NCBI RefSeq assembly: GCF_031582905.1
Contig: NZ_CP133990.1
Location: 2,480,001 to 2,544,000, forward strand
Direction of reading: 5' to 3'
Origin: Pengzhenrongella sp031582905
Lineage (GTDB): Bacteria; Actinomycetota; Actinomycetes; Actinomycetales; Cellulomonadaceae
Length of the DNA: 64,000 bases
A program made the translations under genes and the position numbers. The notes under the pieces were generated by a model. The model saw only the letters and a list, made by a program, of their open reading frames with translations. It searched no databases and was not told the origin of the DNA. Each line of letters opens with the position of its first letter. Position 1 is the first letter of the stretch. Of the stretch, positions 9,822 through 18,427 are shown piece after piece.

Positions 9822-10036
9822 CGCCCGCCGCCGGACCCGCGCGTGGCCTGTGCCACCTGGATCGGCGGTGAACCGGCTGGTAGCATCGGTCTTTGCGTGC
9901 CCGCCATGCCCCCAACAGGTCGGCGGCACCCTTCCAGCTCCTCTCCGCGGGTGCCCCACGCCCCAGTCCCGGATCTGGTGAAGCCCTCTACGACCTGTCA
10001 GACCGCTCCGGCGAACACACACAAGAGAGTCCACAC

Positions 10037-10297
10037 GTGGCGAACATCAAGTCCCAGATCAAGCGCATCGGCACCAACGAGAAGGCGCGCCTGCGCAACA
10101 AGGCCGTCAAGTCGGAGCTCCGCACGCACGTGCGCCGGGTCCGCGAGGCCGTCGCCGGTGGCGACAAGGCCACGGCGTCCGTCGCGCTCGTGAGCGCCTC
10201 GCGGAAGCTCGACAAGGCGGTCTCGAAGGGCGTCATCCACCAGAACCAGGCGGCGAACAAGAAGTCGGCCCTGGCCAAGGCGGTCAACTCGCTCTGA
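10037..10297 (+). CDS. rpsT: 30S ribosomal protein S20
   Basis: An 86-residue basic protein starting MANIKSQIKRIGTNEKARLR and ending SALAKAVNSL, a full-length bacterial S20 that binds 16S rRNA early in 30S assembly. The GTG at 10037 gives the standard N-terminus, although the frame stays open upstream to 9893. A TAGCAT -10-like hexamer at 9881-9886 suggests a leader of about 145 bases. The gene is separated from holA by the peptide/regulator patch, where many relatives have rpsT and holA adjacent. Confidence 0.97.
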   Translation: MANIKSQIKRIGTNEKARLRNKAVKSELRTHVRRVREAVAGGDKATASVALVSASRKLDKAVSKGVIHQNQAANKKSALAKAVNSL

Positions 10298-10342
10298 GCA
10301 CCACCTGACCGGCGTCCATCGCCGGCACCTGCGCGACATCGA

Positions 10343-10368
10343 GGGCGCCACCCGGACGGGTGGCGTCC
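10343..10368 (+). terminator. Rho-independent-type terminator after rpsT
   Basis: A stem of 11 bp (GCCACCC/GGGTGGC core, 10347-10353 with 10358-10364, extended outwards) with a four-base loop lies 45 bases after the rpsT stop and is followed by a moderately T-rich stretch. Confidence 0.7.
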
Positions 10369-10422
10369 TCGGTCGTCTGTCCCTTCGGCACGGGCGCATC
10401 GTCGCGTACCCCGGACGCGCAA

Positions 10423-10456
10423 AGAGGCCGCGGGCGCCGTCGGCGCCTGCGGCCTC
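10423..10456 (-). terminator. Hairpin terminator after the XRE-TPR gene
   Basis: AGAGGCCGC...GCGGCCTCT-type arms with inner GGCGCC/GGCGCC form a long G+C hairpin about 18 bases past the regulator stop on the minus strand. An A-tract on the plus side (caaag) gives a T-run on the minus transcript, so this acts on the regulator gene. Confidence 0.8.
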
Positions 10457-10473
10457 TGCTCGCCGGGGTGTCC

Positions 10474-11805
10474 TCAGTCGGAGCCGGATGCGCCGAGGAC
10501 GTCGAGCACGGTGGCCGGGACGCCGTGGCGGAACCCGGCCTCGGAGAGCGCCCGGTCGAACGCGGCGGCGGCACGCGCGGTGTCGCCGCGGCTGAGGAAG
10601 CGGTCGCCGAGCTCCCGCCAGGCAGCCGCCGACTGCCGGCTCGCCGACATCATCCCGAGCATGTCGGCCGCCCAGCCGTAGGCAGCCGCCGCGTCCTGCT
10701 CGCGGTGAGCCGCGTACAGGGCGTCACCGAGGGCGAGGTGCGCGACCGCGGCCTCCAGCCGCGCCGAGCCCTCCAGCCGGGCGACAGCCGCCCGCGCCCA
10801 GCGCTCCGACTCCTCGACGTCGCCGAGCATCAGGTGCGCGCGCGAGCGCTCCACCTCGACCCGGGCGAAGTCCACCTCGGACCCCACGGCGGAGAGCTGC
10901 TCACCCGCCGCGTCGAGCTGGCGCAGCGCCTCGGCCGGCTGCGGCGGCTCCGAGCGGAGCAGCAGCCAGGCGTAGTTCAGGCGCAGACGCGGGATGTCGC
11001 GTCCACCGGAGCTCTCCCCCAGCAGCGCCAGCGCGCGCGTGGTGTAGGTGTGCGCGAGGGCGAAGTCGCGTCGCTCCTCGGCGACCAGTGCCGCGTTCCA
11101 GTACACACTGCCCCGGCCACGGGGCGTCCCGTGCGCATCCGCCTGCTCCACGAGCTCGGCGACGCGGTGGGTGGCGTACAGCATGTCGCCACGCTCGACG
11201 TACGCCCACAGCACTGTCGACGCCAGGCGCAGGTGCTCGTCGGTCCCGATCAGGCCCGCCGCCTCGAGCTCCCCGGCCACCAGCTCGCCGATGTCGATGC
11301 TCCGGTGCAGGTCACCGGCGTCGAGGTAGGACGCGACGAGCTCGTTCGCCACCGCCGCGACGTCCAGGTGCTGCTCACGCTTGCGCAGTCGCGCCAGGAG
11401 CGGCTCGAGGACCGCGACCGAGGCCTCCAGGTCGCCGAGCGCCTCGTGCGCACGCGCCAGCGTGAGCAGGATCTCGGTGTGGTGGGACGGGGCGATGACG
11501 TCGAGGTCGAGCGCCAGCAGCCGGTCCCGCGCCTGCACCGGATCGCCGTCGATCAGGGCGAGCTTCGCGTAGTCCACCTCGAGTCGCGCCTTGGCCTCGC
11601 TCGGCGCCGTGTCGCCGTGCCGCAGGTAGTCCGCGGTGGTGTCCAGCCGGGCCGCGAGCACCTCCAGGGCCGCGTCGGTGGGCACCCGACGGCCTGCTTC
11701 GATCAGCGAGATGTAGCTGGGCGAGAAGGACTCGCCCGCGAGGGCCGTCTGGGAGAGCCCGGCAGCCAGCCGGAGCTCACGGACGCGGTCACTTACTGCG
11801 GTCAT
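10474..11805 (-). CDS. XRE-family HTH plus TPR regulator (RRNPP-like)
   Basis: A 443-residue cytoplasmic regulator. Residues 3-60 form an XRE helix-turn-helix (VRELRLAAGLSQTALAGESF, then SPSYISLIEAGRRVPT). The rest is a chain of tetratricopeptide-like helical pairs (for example EILLTLARAHEALGDLEASV, and WRELGDRFLSRGDTARAAAA near the C-terminus). HTH plus TPR is the architecture of RRNPP peptide-sensing regulators (Rgg, NprR, PlcR, PrgX), which bind short signalling peptides in the TPR groove. A 45-codon exported-peptide gene lies 132 bp upstream on the same strand, separated by a dyad operator candidate and a hairpin. Many actinobacterial XRE-TPR proteins have no known peptide, so the function is inference. 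Confidence 0.85.
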   Translation of the reverse strand: MTAVSDRVRELRLAAGLSQTALAGESFSPSYISLIEAGRRVPTDAALEVLAARLDTTADYLRHGDTAPSEAKARLEVDYAKLALIDGDPVQARDRLLALDLDVIAPSHHTEILLTLARAHEALGDLEASVAVLEPLLARLRKREQHLDVAAVANELVASYLDAGDLHRSIDIGELVAGELEAAGLIGTDEHLRLASTVLWAYVERGDMLYATHRVAELVEQADAHGTPRGRGSVYWNAALVAEERRDFALAHTYTTRALALLGESSGGRDIPRLRLNYAWLLLRSEPPQPAEALRQLDAAGEQLSAVGSEVDFARVEVERSRAHLMLGDVEESERWARAAVARLEGSARLEAAVAHLALGDALYAAHREQDAAAAYGWAADMLGMMSASRQSAAAWRELGDRFLSRGDTARAAAAFDRALSEAGFRHGVPATVLDVLGASGSD

Positions 11806-11829
11806 GGTCTGTCACCTTAGGTGTGACGT

Positions 11830-11853
11830 GGTCCGATCGGTACCGTTCGGACC
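11830..11853. promoter_or_regulatory. 24-bp near-perfect dyad upstream of the XRE-TPR gene (putative operator)
   Basis: The segment is GGTCCGAT, then CGGTACCG, then TTCGGACC. It is self-complementary at 22 of 24 positions and centred on GGTACC. It ends 25 bases upstream of the regulator ATG, where the -35 region would fall; TAAGGT at about 11815-11820 (minus strand) could be the -10. Autoregulation is inferred. Confidence 0.6.
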
Positions 11854-11873
11854 GACGGCTTCGGTTGGTTCAC

Positions 11874-11921
11874 CCGTGTGCGCGGGTCGCGCGCCCCCTG
11901 TCGCGCGACCCGCGCACACGG
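11874..11921 (-). terminator. Perfect 20-bp-stem hairpin between peptide gene and regulator
   Basis: Arms 11874-11893 and 11902-11921 are exact complements with an eight-base loop (ccccctgt). It lies 16 bases past the peptide stop and about 70 bases before the regulator start. There is no T-tract on either side, so it may be a partial terminator, attenuator or RNA stabiliser separating peptide and regulator expression. Confidence 0.7.
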
Positions 11922-11937
11922 TGAACATCGGTGGGCG

Positions 11938-12075
11938 TCAGGCCAGGGCGCGGCAGCAGCCGGACGCCCCGCCGTTCGTCGTGGCTCCGGTGCCGAGACC
12001 TCCCGACCCGAAGCCCGTCAGCATCAGTCCGGCGCTCAGAGCGATGGCGACGGCGGACTGTGCGATGCGCTTCAT
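11938..12075 (-). CDS. Small exported peptide, putative signalling-peptide precursor
   Basis: A 45-residue product starting MKRIAQSAVAIALSAGLMLT and ending GCCRALA. The N-terminus has two basic residues and a hydrophobic helix (residues 5-20), typical of a Sec signal. The remainder is Gly/Thr/Asn-rich with a Cys-Cys pair five residues from the end. GGGAGA lies five to six bases before the ATG at 12075, an excellent ribosome site, and a locally AT-rich promoter region precedes it. I recognise no family. Size, secretion signal and position next to an XRE-TPR regulator resemble PapR/NprX-type pheromone precursors. A small secreted metal- or disulfide-binding peptide is the alternative. Confidence 0.7.
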   Translation of the reverse strand: MKRIAQSAVAIALSAGLMLTGFGSGGLGTGATTNGGASGCCRALA

Positions 12076-12092
12076 GTGTTCTCCCGAAAGAA

Positions 12093-12131
12093 ATCGATAA
12101 CTATGCGTCACAGAGATGATGACATATCGAT
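12093..12131 (-). promoter_or_regulatory. Promoter/operator region of the small peptide gene
   Basis: A strikingly AT-rich island for this genome. ATCGATA at 12093-12099 and TATCGAT at 12125-12131 form an inverted repeat 25 bases apart. On the minus strand TAGTTA can serve as -10, with ATGTCA/TGTCAT 15-16 bases upstream as a weak -35. The repeat brackets the promoter and could be a regulator site. Confidence 0.5.
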
Positions 12132-12323
12132 CGTCGGTTTCGGGGGCTGCGGCGAGCGCTCCGGGCGGGTTGAGCTCGCGTCGAGCGTGCGCGTTCGCTC
12201 GGACGAGCGAACGAGGGCGGCGAAGTTCACCCGGACGGCTCCGTCGGCGGGTGACGCCGACCCCGTTTCCCACCCGCCGCCCCTTCGCGGTCAGCAGGCG
12301 AGTCGGGTACTGTCACAACCATC

Positions 12324-13034
12324 ATGACTGCCGACCTCGCCGCCATCGCAGCCGCCGTGGACTCCGCCGTCTCCGACCCGGTCCGCGCCGAGTGGGACCG
12401 TGCCGGACGACGCCGTCCGGCACGCCTCGTGAGCCGGGGCGTGTACCGCGCCTGCGGGCGTCGCTACGGGCATCTCGTCGGTCCCGCCGAGGTCCCGACG
12501 CAGTCCGTGCGCGGCGCCGACGCCCGGCCGGCCGGGGACGACCGCCGGCGTGCTGACCTGCTGCGGTCGACGTTCCGCGACCTCACGGCCGAGTTCGGCG
12601 GTGAGCCGGTGTTCGTCCGGGTCACGCGGACGTTCCTCGCCGGTGACCTCCCGGTCCCCGGCTGCCCCGGGCAGGTCGTGGTCGAGGCGGACTGCTCGGC
12701 CGAGTGCGACGCCGTCGTGCGCGACGGCCTGCTTCGTCTGAAGTCGTTGGGCTGCCGCGTGGCGCTGGGTACGTTCACCGGCCGCGCGGACCAGCGACGG
12801 CTCCTGCCGTTCGCCGACTTCGTCACGATCGACGCTCGCGACCTCGACGTCGAGGGACGGCCGCTGCTCGACCTCGCGGCGTCCCGCGGAGCGGAGCTGG
12901 TCGCGGAGTTCGTCGACACCGTCGGCAGCCTGCGCGAGTGCCGTGCCGCCGGCTTCGGGTTCATGCAGGGCCGCGCCCTGGAGCGTGACGCACCGCGACT
13001 GGTGCCCACGCTGGTCACGACCTCGCACGGCTGA
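12324..13034 (+). CDS. Degenerate EAL-like domain protein
   Basis: A 236-residue protein. Residues 85-230 keep the EAL fold pattern as seen in the N-terminal half of EAL-HDOD (YuxH-type) proteins: PVFVRVTRTFLAGD, GQVVVEADCSAECDAV, LGCRVALGTFT, FVTIDARDLDV, AELVAEFVDTVGSLRECRAA and GFGFMQG. The E-A-L signature and the DD-F-G loop are absent, and the usual HDOD half is missing, so catalysis is unlikely and a protein-binding or ligand-sensing role is more plausible. It is transcribed divergently from the small peptide gene, about 250 bp away. Confidence 0.7.
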   Translation: MTADLAAIAAAVDSAVSDPVRAEWDRAGRRRPARLVSRGVYRACGRRYGHLVGPAEVPTQSVRGADARPAGDDRRRADLLRSTFRDLTAEFGGEPVFVRVTRTFLAGDLPVPGCPGQVVVEADCSAECDAVVRDGLLRLKSLGCRVALGTFTGRADQRRLLPFADFVTIDARDLDVEGRPLLDLAASRGAELVAEFVDTVGSLRECRAAGFGFMQGRALERDAPRLVPTLVTTSHG

Positions 13035-13080
13035 CCCGTCGCCGACCCCGACTGGTCCGGAGTCGATCGGTACGAGCCGG

Positions 13081-14162
13081 TCAGCCGCGTGCGGCGGTCG
13101 CCACTCGCAGGACGGCTCTCTCGACGGCGAACACGGGGTCGCGGCCCGCGCCTTTCACCTCGGCGTCGGCCTGCGCGACCGCGGTGATCGCGGCGGCGAG
13201 CCCTTCGGGGGTCCAGTGGACGAGGTCCTTGCGTGCCCGGTCGACCTGCCAGGGCGCCAGCCCCAGGTCGCGGACGGCGCCCGCCCCGCGCCCGCGCGTG
13301 GCCGCGACCTTGGCGAGCACGCGGAGCTTCGCCGCGATGGCGGCGACCAGGGGCACCGGGTCGGCGCCGGTGGCGAGCGCGTGGCGCAGCAGCGCGACCG
13401 CCTGACCCGTCTCACCGGCGATCGCGGCGTCCGCGACCCGGAAGCCGGTCGCCTCGATGCGACCGCCGTAGTAGCGCGCGACCACCTCGGCACCGATCGG
13501 CCCGGTCGTGTCGGCGGCGAGCTGGGCGCAGGCGGCGGCGAGCTCGCGCAGGTCCGCCCCGACGGCCTCGACCAGCGCACGGACTCCCCGGCGTCGGCGC
13601 GCCGACCCGCACGTCGCAGCTCCGCCGAGGCGAACGCGACCTTGTCCGCGTCCTTCTTGATCGGCTCGCACGCGACCACGGGGGCCCCCGAGGCCCGGAT
13701 CGCGTCGAGCAGCTTCTTGCCCCGCTGCCCCCCGCCGTGCTGCAGCACGAGGACGACATCCTGCTCGGGAGCCGACAGGTAGGCCAGAGCATCCCGGACG
13801 AGCTCCTCCGTGGCCTGCTCGACACCCTCCACGACGACGACGCGCGCCTCCCCGAACAGCGACGGGCTCGTCACGACGCCCAGGGTGCCGCCGGTGTAGC
13901 CGGCGCCCTCAAGTCGCGTGACCTCGGCCGCTGCGTCCTGCGCCCGCACCGCGGCGATCACCGCGCTGACGGCACGTTCGGCGAGGAGCCGCTCGGCGCC
14001 GGTCACGAGGACGAGGGGCGCCGGTGCGGCCTCGTGCCACTCGAGGGCCGGTCCGCCCGTCCCCCGCGCTCCGGTCGCCCGACCCGCACCGGACGAGCGG
14101 GAGGACCGGCTCGCACCGGAGGACGGGGTGGCGGCGCGGCGGGTGGCAGGTGGCACCCGCAC
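13081..14162 (-). CDS. holA: DNA polymerase III subunit delta (apparent frameshift near 13580)
   Basis: HolA opens the sliding clamp during clamp loading. After a low-complexity start, the AAA-like region reads PLVLVTGAERLLAERAVSAV, GEARVVVVEGVEQATEELV, QDVVLVLQHGGGQRGKKLLD, then VVACEPIKKDADKVAF. One frame change near 13580 (RRADAG to RALVEAVGADLREL) restores the C-terminal part with RYYGGRIEATGFRVADAAI and LAPWQVDRARKDL to the stop at 13081. About 360 codons is family-typical. The start is unclear: a GTG at 14162 is used here, and another GTG at 14201 is open. It follows comEC as in other actinobacteria. Confidence 0.88.
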
Positions 14163-14255
14163 AGCGTGCCACGACACCAGGACAACGCTCGCGGCACCCA
14201 CGGCGTCCGACGGGTCACGACGGCGTCCGACAGGTCACGACGGATCCACGGGGCG

Positions 14256-15787
14256 TCACCGCGGTGAGCGGTGACGCGCGCCGAGCACGGCCGCGACGAC
14301 CGCGGACGTCGCAAGTGCGAGCAGCACCGGCCCGGCGGGACCGGCGGGCCACGGGAGCTGCGCGGCCGGCAGTCCGGCGAACAGTCGAGCGACGCCTGCC
14401 ACCCACCAGGCCGCGAGCCCCGCACCCCACGCGCACGCCACCCCGGCGTCCGCCCACCACGGGGCCAGCAGCGCTGCCAGCACACCGAGCACGGTCGCCG
14501 GCACGAGCGCCGGGGCAGCGGCGAGGTTGGCGGGGACGGCGTACGTCGGCAACCCGGTGGACAGCACGACCACCACGGGGCCGCACGCCCACTGCGCGGC
14601 GAGCGGCACGGCGACCAGGCGGGCGGCGCGCTCGGGCAACGGTGGTGACATCGCCATGGCCAGGGGGCCGCTGCCGAGCACGATGCCGGCGGTGGCGACG
14701 ACCGAGAGCGCGAACCCGATGCTCGTCGCGAGCCACGGGTCGACCACGAGCAGCACGACCACGCAGGTGGCCAGGCCGGGGACCGCACGCGCGGGCCGGC
14801 CGAGCACGAGCGCGCACACGCCGACCCCGCCCATCACCGCGGCCCGCAGCACGCTGGGCTGGGGGTGCACGAGCAGCACGAAGCCGAGCATCGCGACCGC
14901 CACCACGGCGGCACGCAACGCCCGGGGCAGACCCGCGAGCGCGGTCAGCCCGAGCACGACCGCCCCGATGATCGCGAAGTGCGCGCCGGACACCGCTGTC
15001 ACATGGGTCAGGCCGGCGACCCGCATCGCCTGGTCGAGGTCGTCGGGGATCCGGGACGTGTCGCCGATCGCCGCGCCGGGGACGAGTCCGCGCGGGTCCG
15101 CAGGAGGCCGTCGGAGACGTCGAGGAGCGCCCGTCGCACGGTTGCCACCCCGGCGTGCACGCGTCCGGGCTCCGTGACGGTGGTCGGCGGGCCGCGCACC
15201 ACGAGGAGCGCGACGGCGTCGTCCCCTCCCGCGGTCGGCTCGAGGGTGCCGAGCGCCTGCACCCTCGTCCCGTAGGCGACACCGCTCCACGGCGCACCGG
15301 CGAGCACGAGCACAGGGGCGGCGGCGGGCCCGGTGCGGCCGCGGCCCGAGACCTGCTCGACCGCCAGGTCGACGCGGTAGCGGTCCTCGTCCCCGCCCCA
15401 CGCGGCGGTCGACCGCAGCGGCACCGGCGCGGACCGGACGGTCCCGACCACGCGGACCTGGGCACGCTCGGCGACGAGCTCGGCGAGGAGCCCGGTCTCC
15501 CGGGCCGTCCGGTGCATCGCCACCGACCCCAGGGCCGATCCGCACACGGCGAGGACCAGCACGACGTGGCCGGCCGAGCCTGCAACGCCGACGGACCCGG
15601 GCCGCGAGGAGCGCGGGCTGCCGTCGCTGCGGACCGCCCGGCCCACGGCCAGCACGACGGCGACGATCACGAGCGTGGCGCCCACGACCCCGACGGGCAC
15701 GGTCGGCAGGCGGACGGCCAGCCCGCACGTGCCCCAGCACGCGAGGGCGGCAGGGACGAGGCGCACATCGGTCACCGGTGTGCGCAC
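14256..15787 (-). CDS. comEC: ComEC/Rec2 competence membrane protein (apparent frameshift near 15095)
   Basis: ComEC forms the inner-membrane channel for incoming single-stranded DNA. The first part has hydrophobic segments (VVGATLVIVAVVLAV, HVVLVLAVCGSAL) and an OB-like region. After a break near 15095 the competence domain reads GLVPGAAIGDTSRIP, MRVAGLTHVTAVSGAHFAII (family signature), HPQPSVLRAAVMGGVG and about eight more helices. The protein is about 510 residues and ends soon after the last helix with ARHRSPR; the metallo-beta-lactamase domain of longer ComEC proteins is absent, and the next gene starts too close to hold it. The GTG at 15787 follows GGGGGA. It lies just after comEA on the same strand. 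Confidence 0.88.
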
Positions 15788-15803
15788 GGGTCCCCCGGCA
15801 CCG

Positions 15804-17155
<1,352 letters not shown>

Positions 17156-17334
17156 CCGGCCACGCTAGGAGCGCCGGACGCCGCCCCACCGGTGGGGTGG
17201 CCGGGCTCGGGACCGACCCGCGCGCCGCGGGCCTGGGGACGGCACGGCGCAAGGGCCGGCACCGGCGCGCCAGCCGGCACCGGCGGGTGGGTCGTGCGCC
17301 CCTCCGTGTCCGAGCGACCGCGGCCCAGATCCGC

Positions 17335-18276
17335 TCAGGCCCGGGCGACCACGACCCCCAGCACGCCCGGCCCGGCGTGGGCACCGACGACGGCGCTGAC
17401 CTCCGCCACGACCACGTCGGCGCCCGCACCCAGCCGCGCACGGACGTCGTCAGCCAGCGCCTCGGCCGCTTCGGGGTCGCCCAGGTGGTGCACCGCCACT
17501 CGCACCGCCCCTCGCGCCTCCTCGTGCACGTCCGCCTCCGACGCTGCCGCGGCGAGCAGCCGCTCGCGCGCCGCCCGCCGGGTCCGGACCGTGCCCGCGA
17601 CCTCCACCCGTCCCCCGCGGACGGTCAGCAGTGGGCGCATGCCGAGCAGCGTGCCGACGGCCGCGGCGGCGGACCCGATCCGCCCGCCCCGGCGCAGGTG
17701 CTCGAGGGAGTCGACGAGGAACAGGGTCGACGACGTGGCGGCCACCTCGCGGGCGCGGTCGGCGACCGCCGCTCCCGGCACCGCCGACGGGATCGGCGGG
17801 ATCGGCGGGGCCAGCGGGGCTCGCGGGGTCGGCACCGGGACGTCTGGCACCACCGGGGCCGGCGCAGTCGGGGGCGCCTGCCCCTGCGCGACCCGGGCCG
17901 CCGCGAGCACCGCGAACCCGAGCCCCATCGCGACCGACCGCGAGTCCACGACCTGCACCGGCACGGGGGCGTCCCGCGCAGCGAGCTCCGCGGCCCGGAC
18001 CGTGCCCGACAGCTCACCGGACAGGTGCACCGACACGATCTCGCGGGCGCCTCGCCCCACCGCGCGGGCGTACGCGTCGGCGAAGGCCCGCGGCGAGGGC
18101 TGCGACGTCGTGACCCGGGTACCGGCGCCCAACGCGCGCACGAGCTTTCCCGGGTCGAGGTCCACGCCCTCGCGGTACCGGACGTCCCCGAGCGCGACCT
18201 CGAGCGGTACGACCTCGACCCCCCAGTGCTCGGCCGCCCCGCGCGGCAGCGACGCGGTCGAGTCCGTGACGACCAC
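17335..18276 (-). CDS. DegV family fatty-acid-binding protein
   Basis: DegV (FakB-type) proteins bind a fatty acid and in Firmicutes present it to FakA kinase. The frame starts MVVTDSTASLPRGAAEHWGV (GTG at 18276) and shows EVALGDVRYREGVDL, TSQPSPRAFADAY, IVSVHLSGELSGT, VQVVDSRSVAMGLGFAVL and LFLVDSLEHLRRGGRIG. It has about 313 residues. A Pro/Ala-rich insertion of roughly 35 residues (VVPDVPVPTPRAPLAPPIPP and onward) lies between the two lobes and is unusual for the family. It sits between leuS and comEA, a common actinobacterial location. The start is uncertain because the frame remains open into the leuS end. Confidence 0.85.
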   Translation of the reverse strand: MVVTDSTASLPRGAAEHWGVEVVPLEVALGDVRYREGVDLDPGKLVRALGAGTRVTTSQPSPRAFADAYARAVGRGAREIVSVHLSGELSGTVRAAELAARDAPVPVQVVDSRSVAMGLGFAVLAAARVAQGQAPPTAPAPVVPDVPVPTPRAPLAPPIPPIPSAVPGAAVADRAREVAATSSTLFLVDSLEHLRRGGRIGSAAAAVGTLLGMRPLLTVRGGRVEVAGTVRTRRAARERLLAAAASEADVHEEARGAVRVAVHHLGDPEAAEALADDVRARLGAGADVVVAEVSAVVGAHAGPGVLGVVVARA

Positions 18277-18326
18277 GACCGGGCCGCCGACGCGGCCGGC
18301 GTCGACCTCAGGGTCCGTACCCCCTC

Positions 18327-18392
18327 GGAGCCGGAGCCGGAGCCGGAGCGGGAGCGGGAGCCGGAGCCGGCTCCGAAACCGGAGCCGGCGCC
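18327..18392 (-). repeat. GGAGCC hexamer repeat between leuS and degV
   Basis: About eleven near-exact hexamers (ggagcc with variants ggagcg, ggctcc, gaaacc, ggcgcc) fill most of the roughly 150-base spacer between the leuS stop and the degV start. It contains internally complementary ggagcc/ggctcc parts that could fold in RNA. Confidence 0.75.
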
Positions 18393-18427
18393 GGACGACC
18401 CGCCGGCCCCCGACCCCGGTCCACGCC

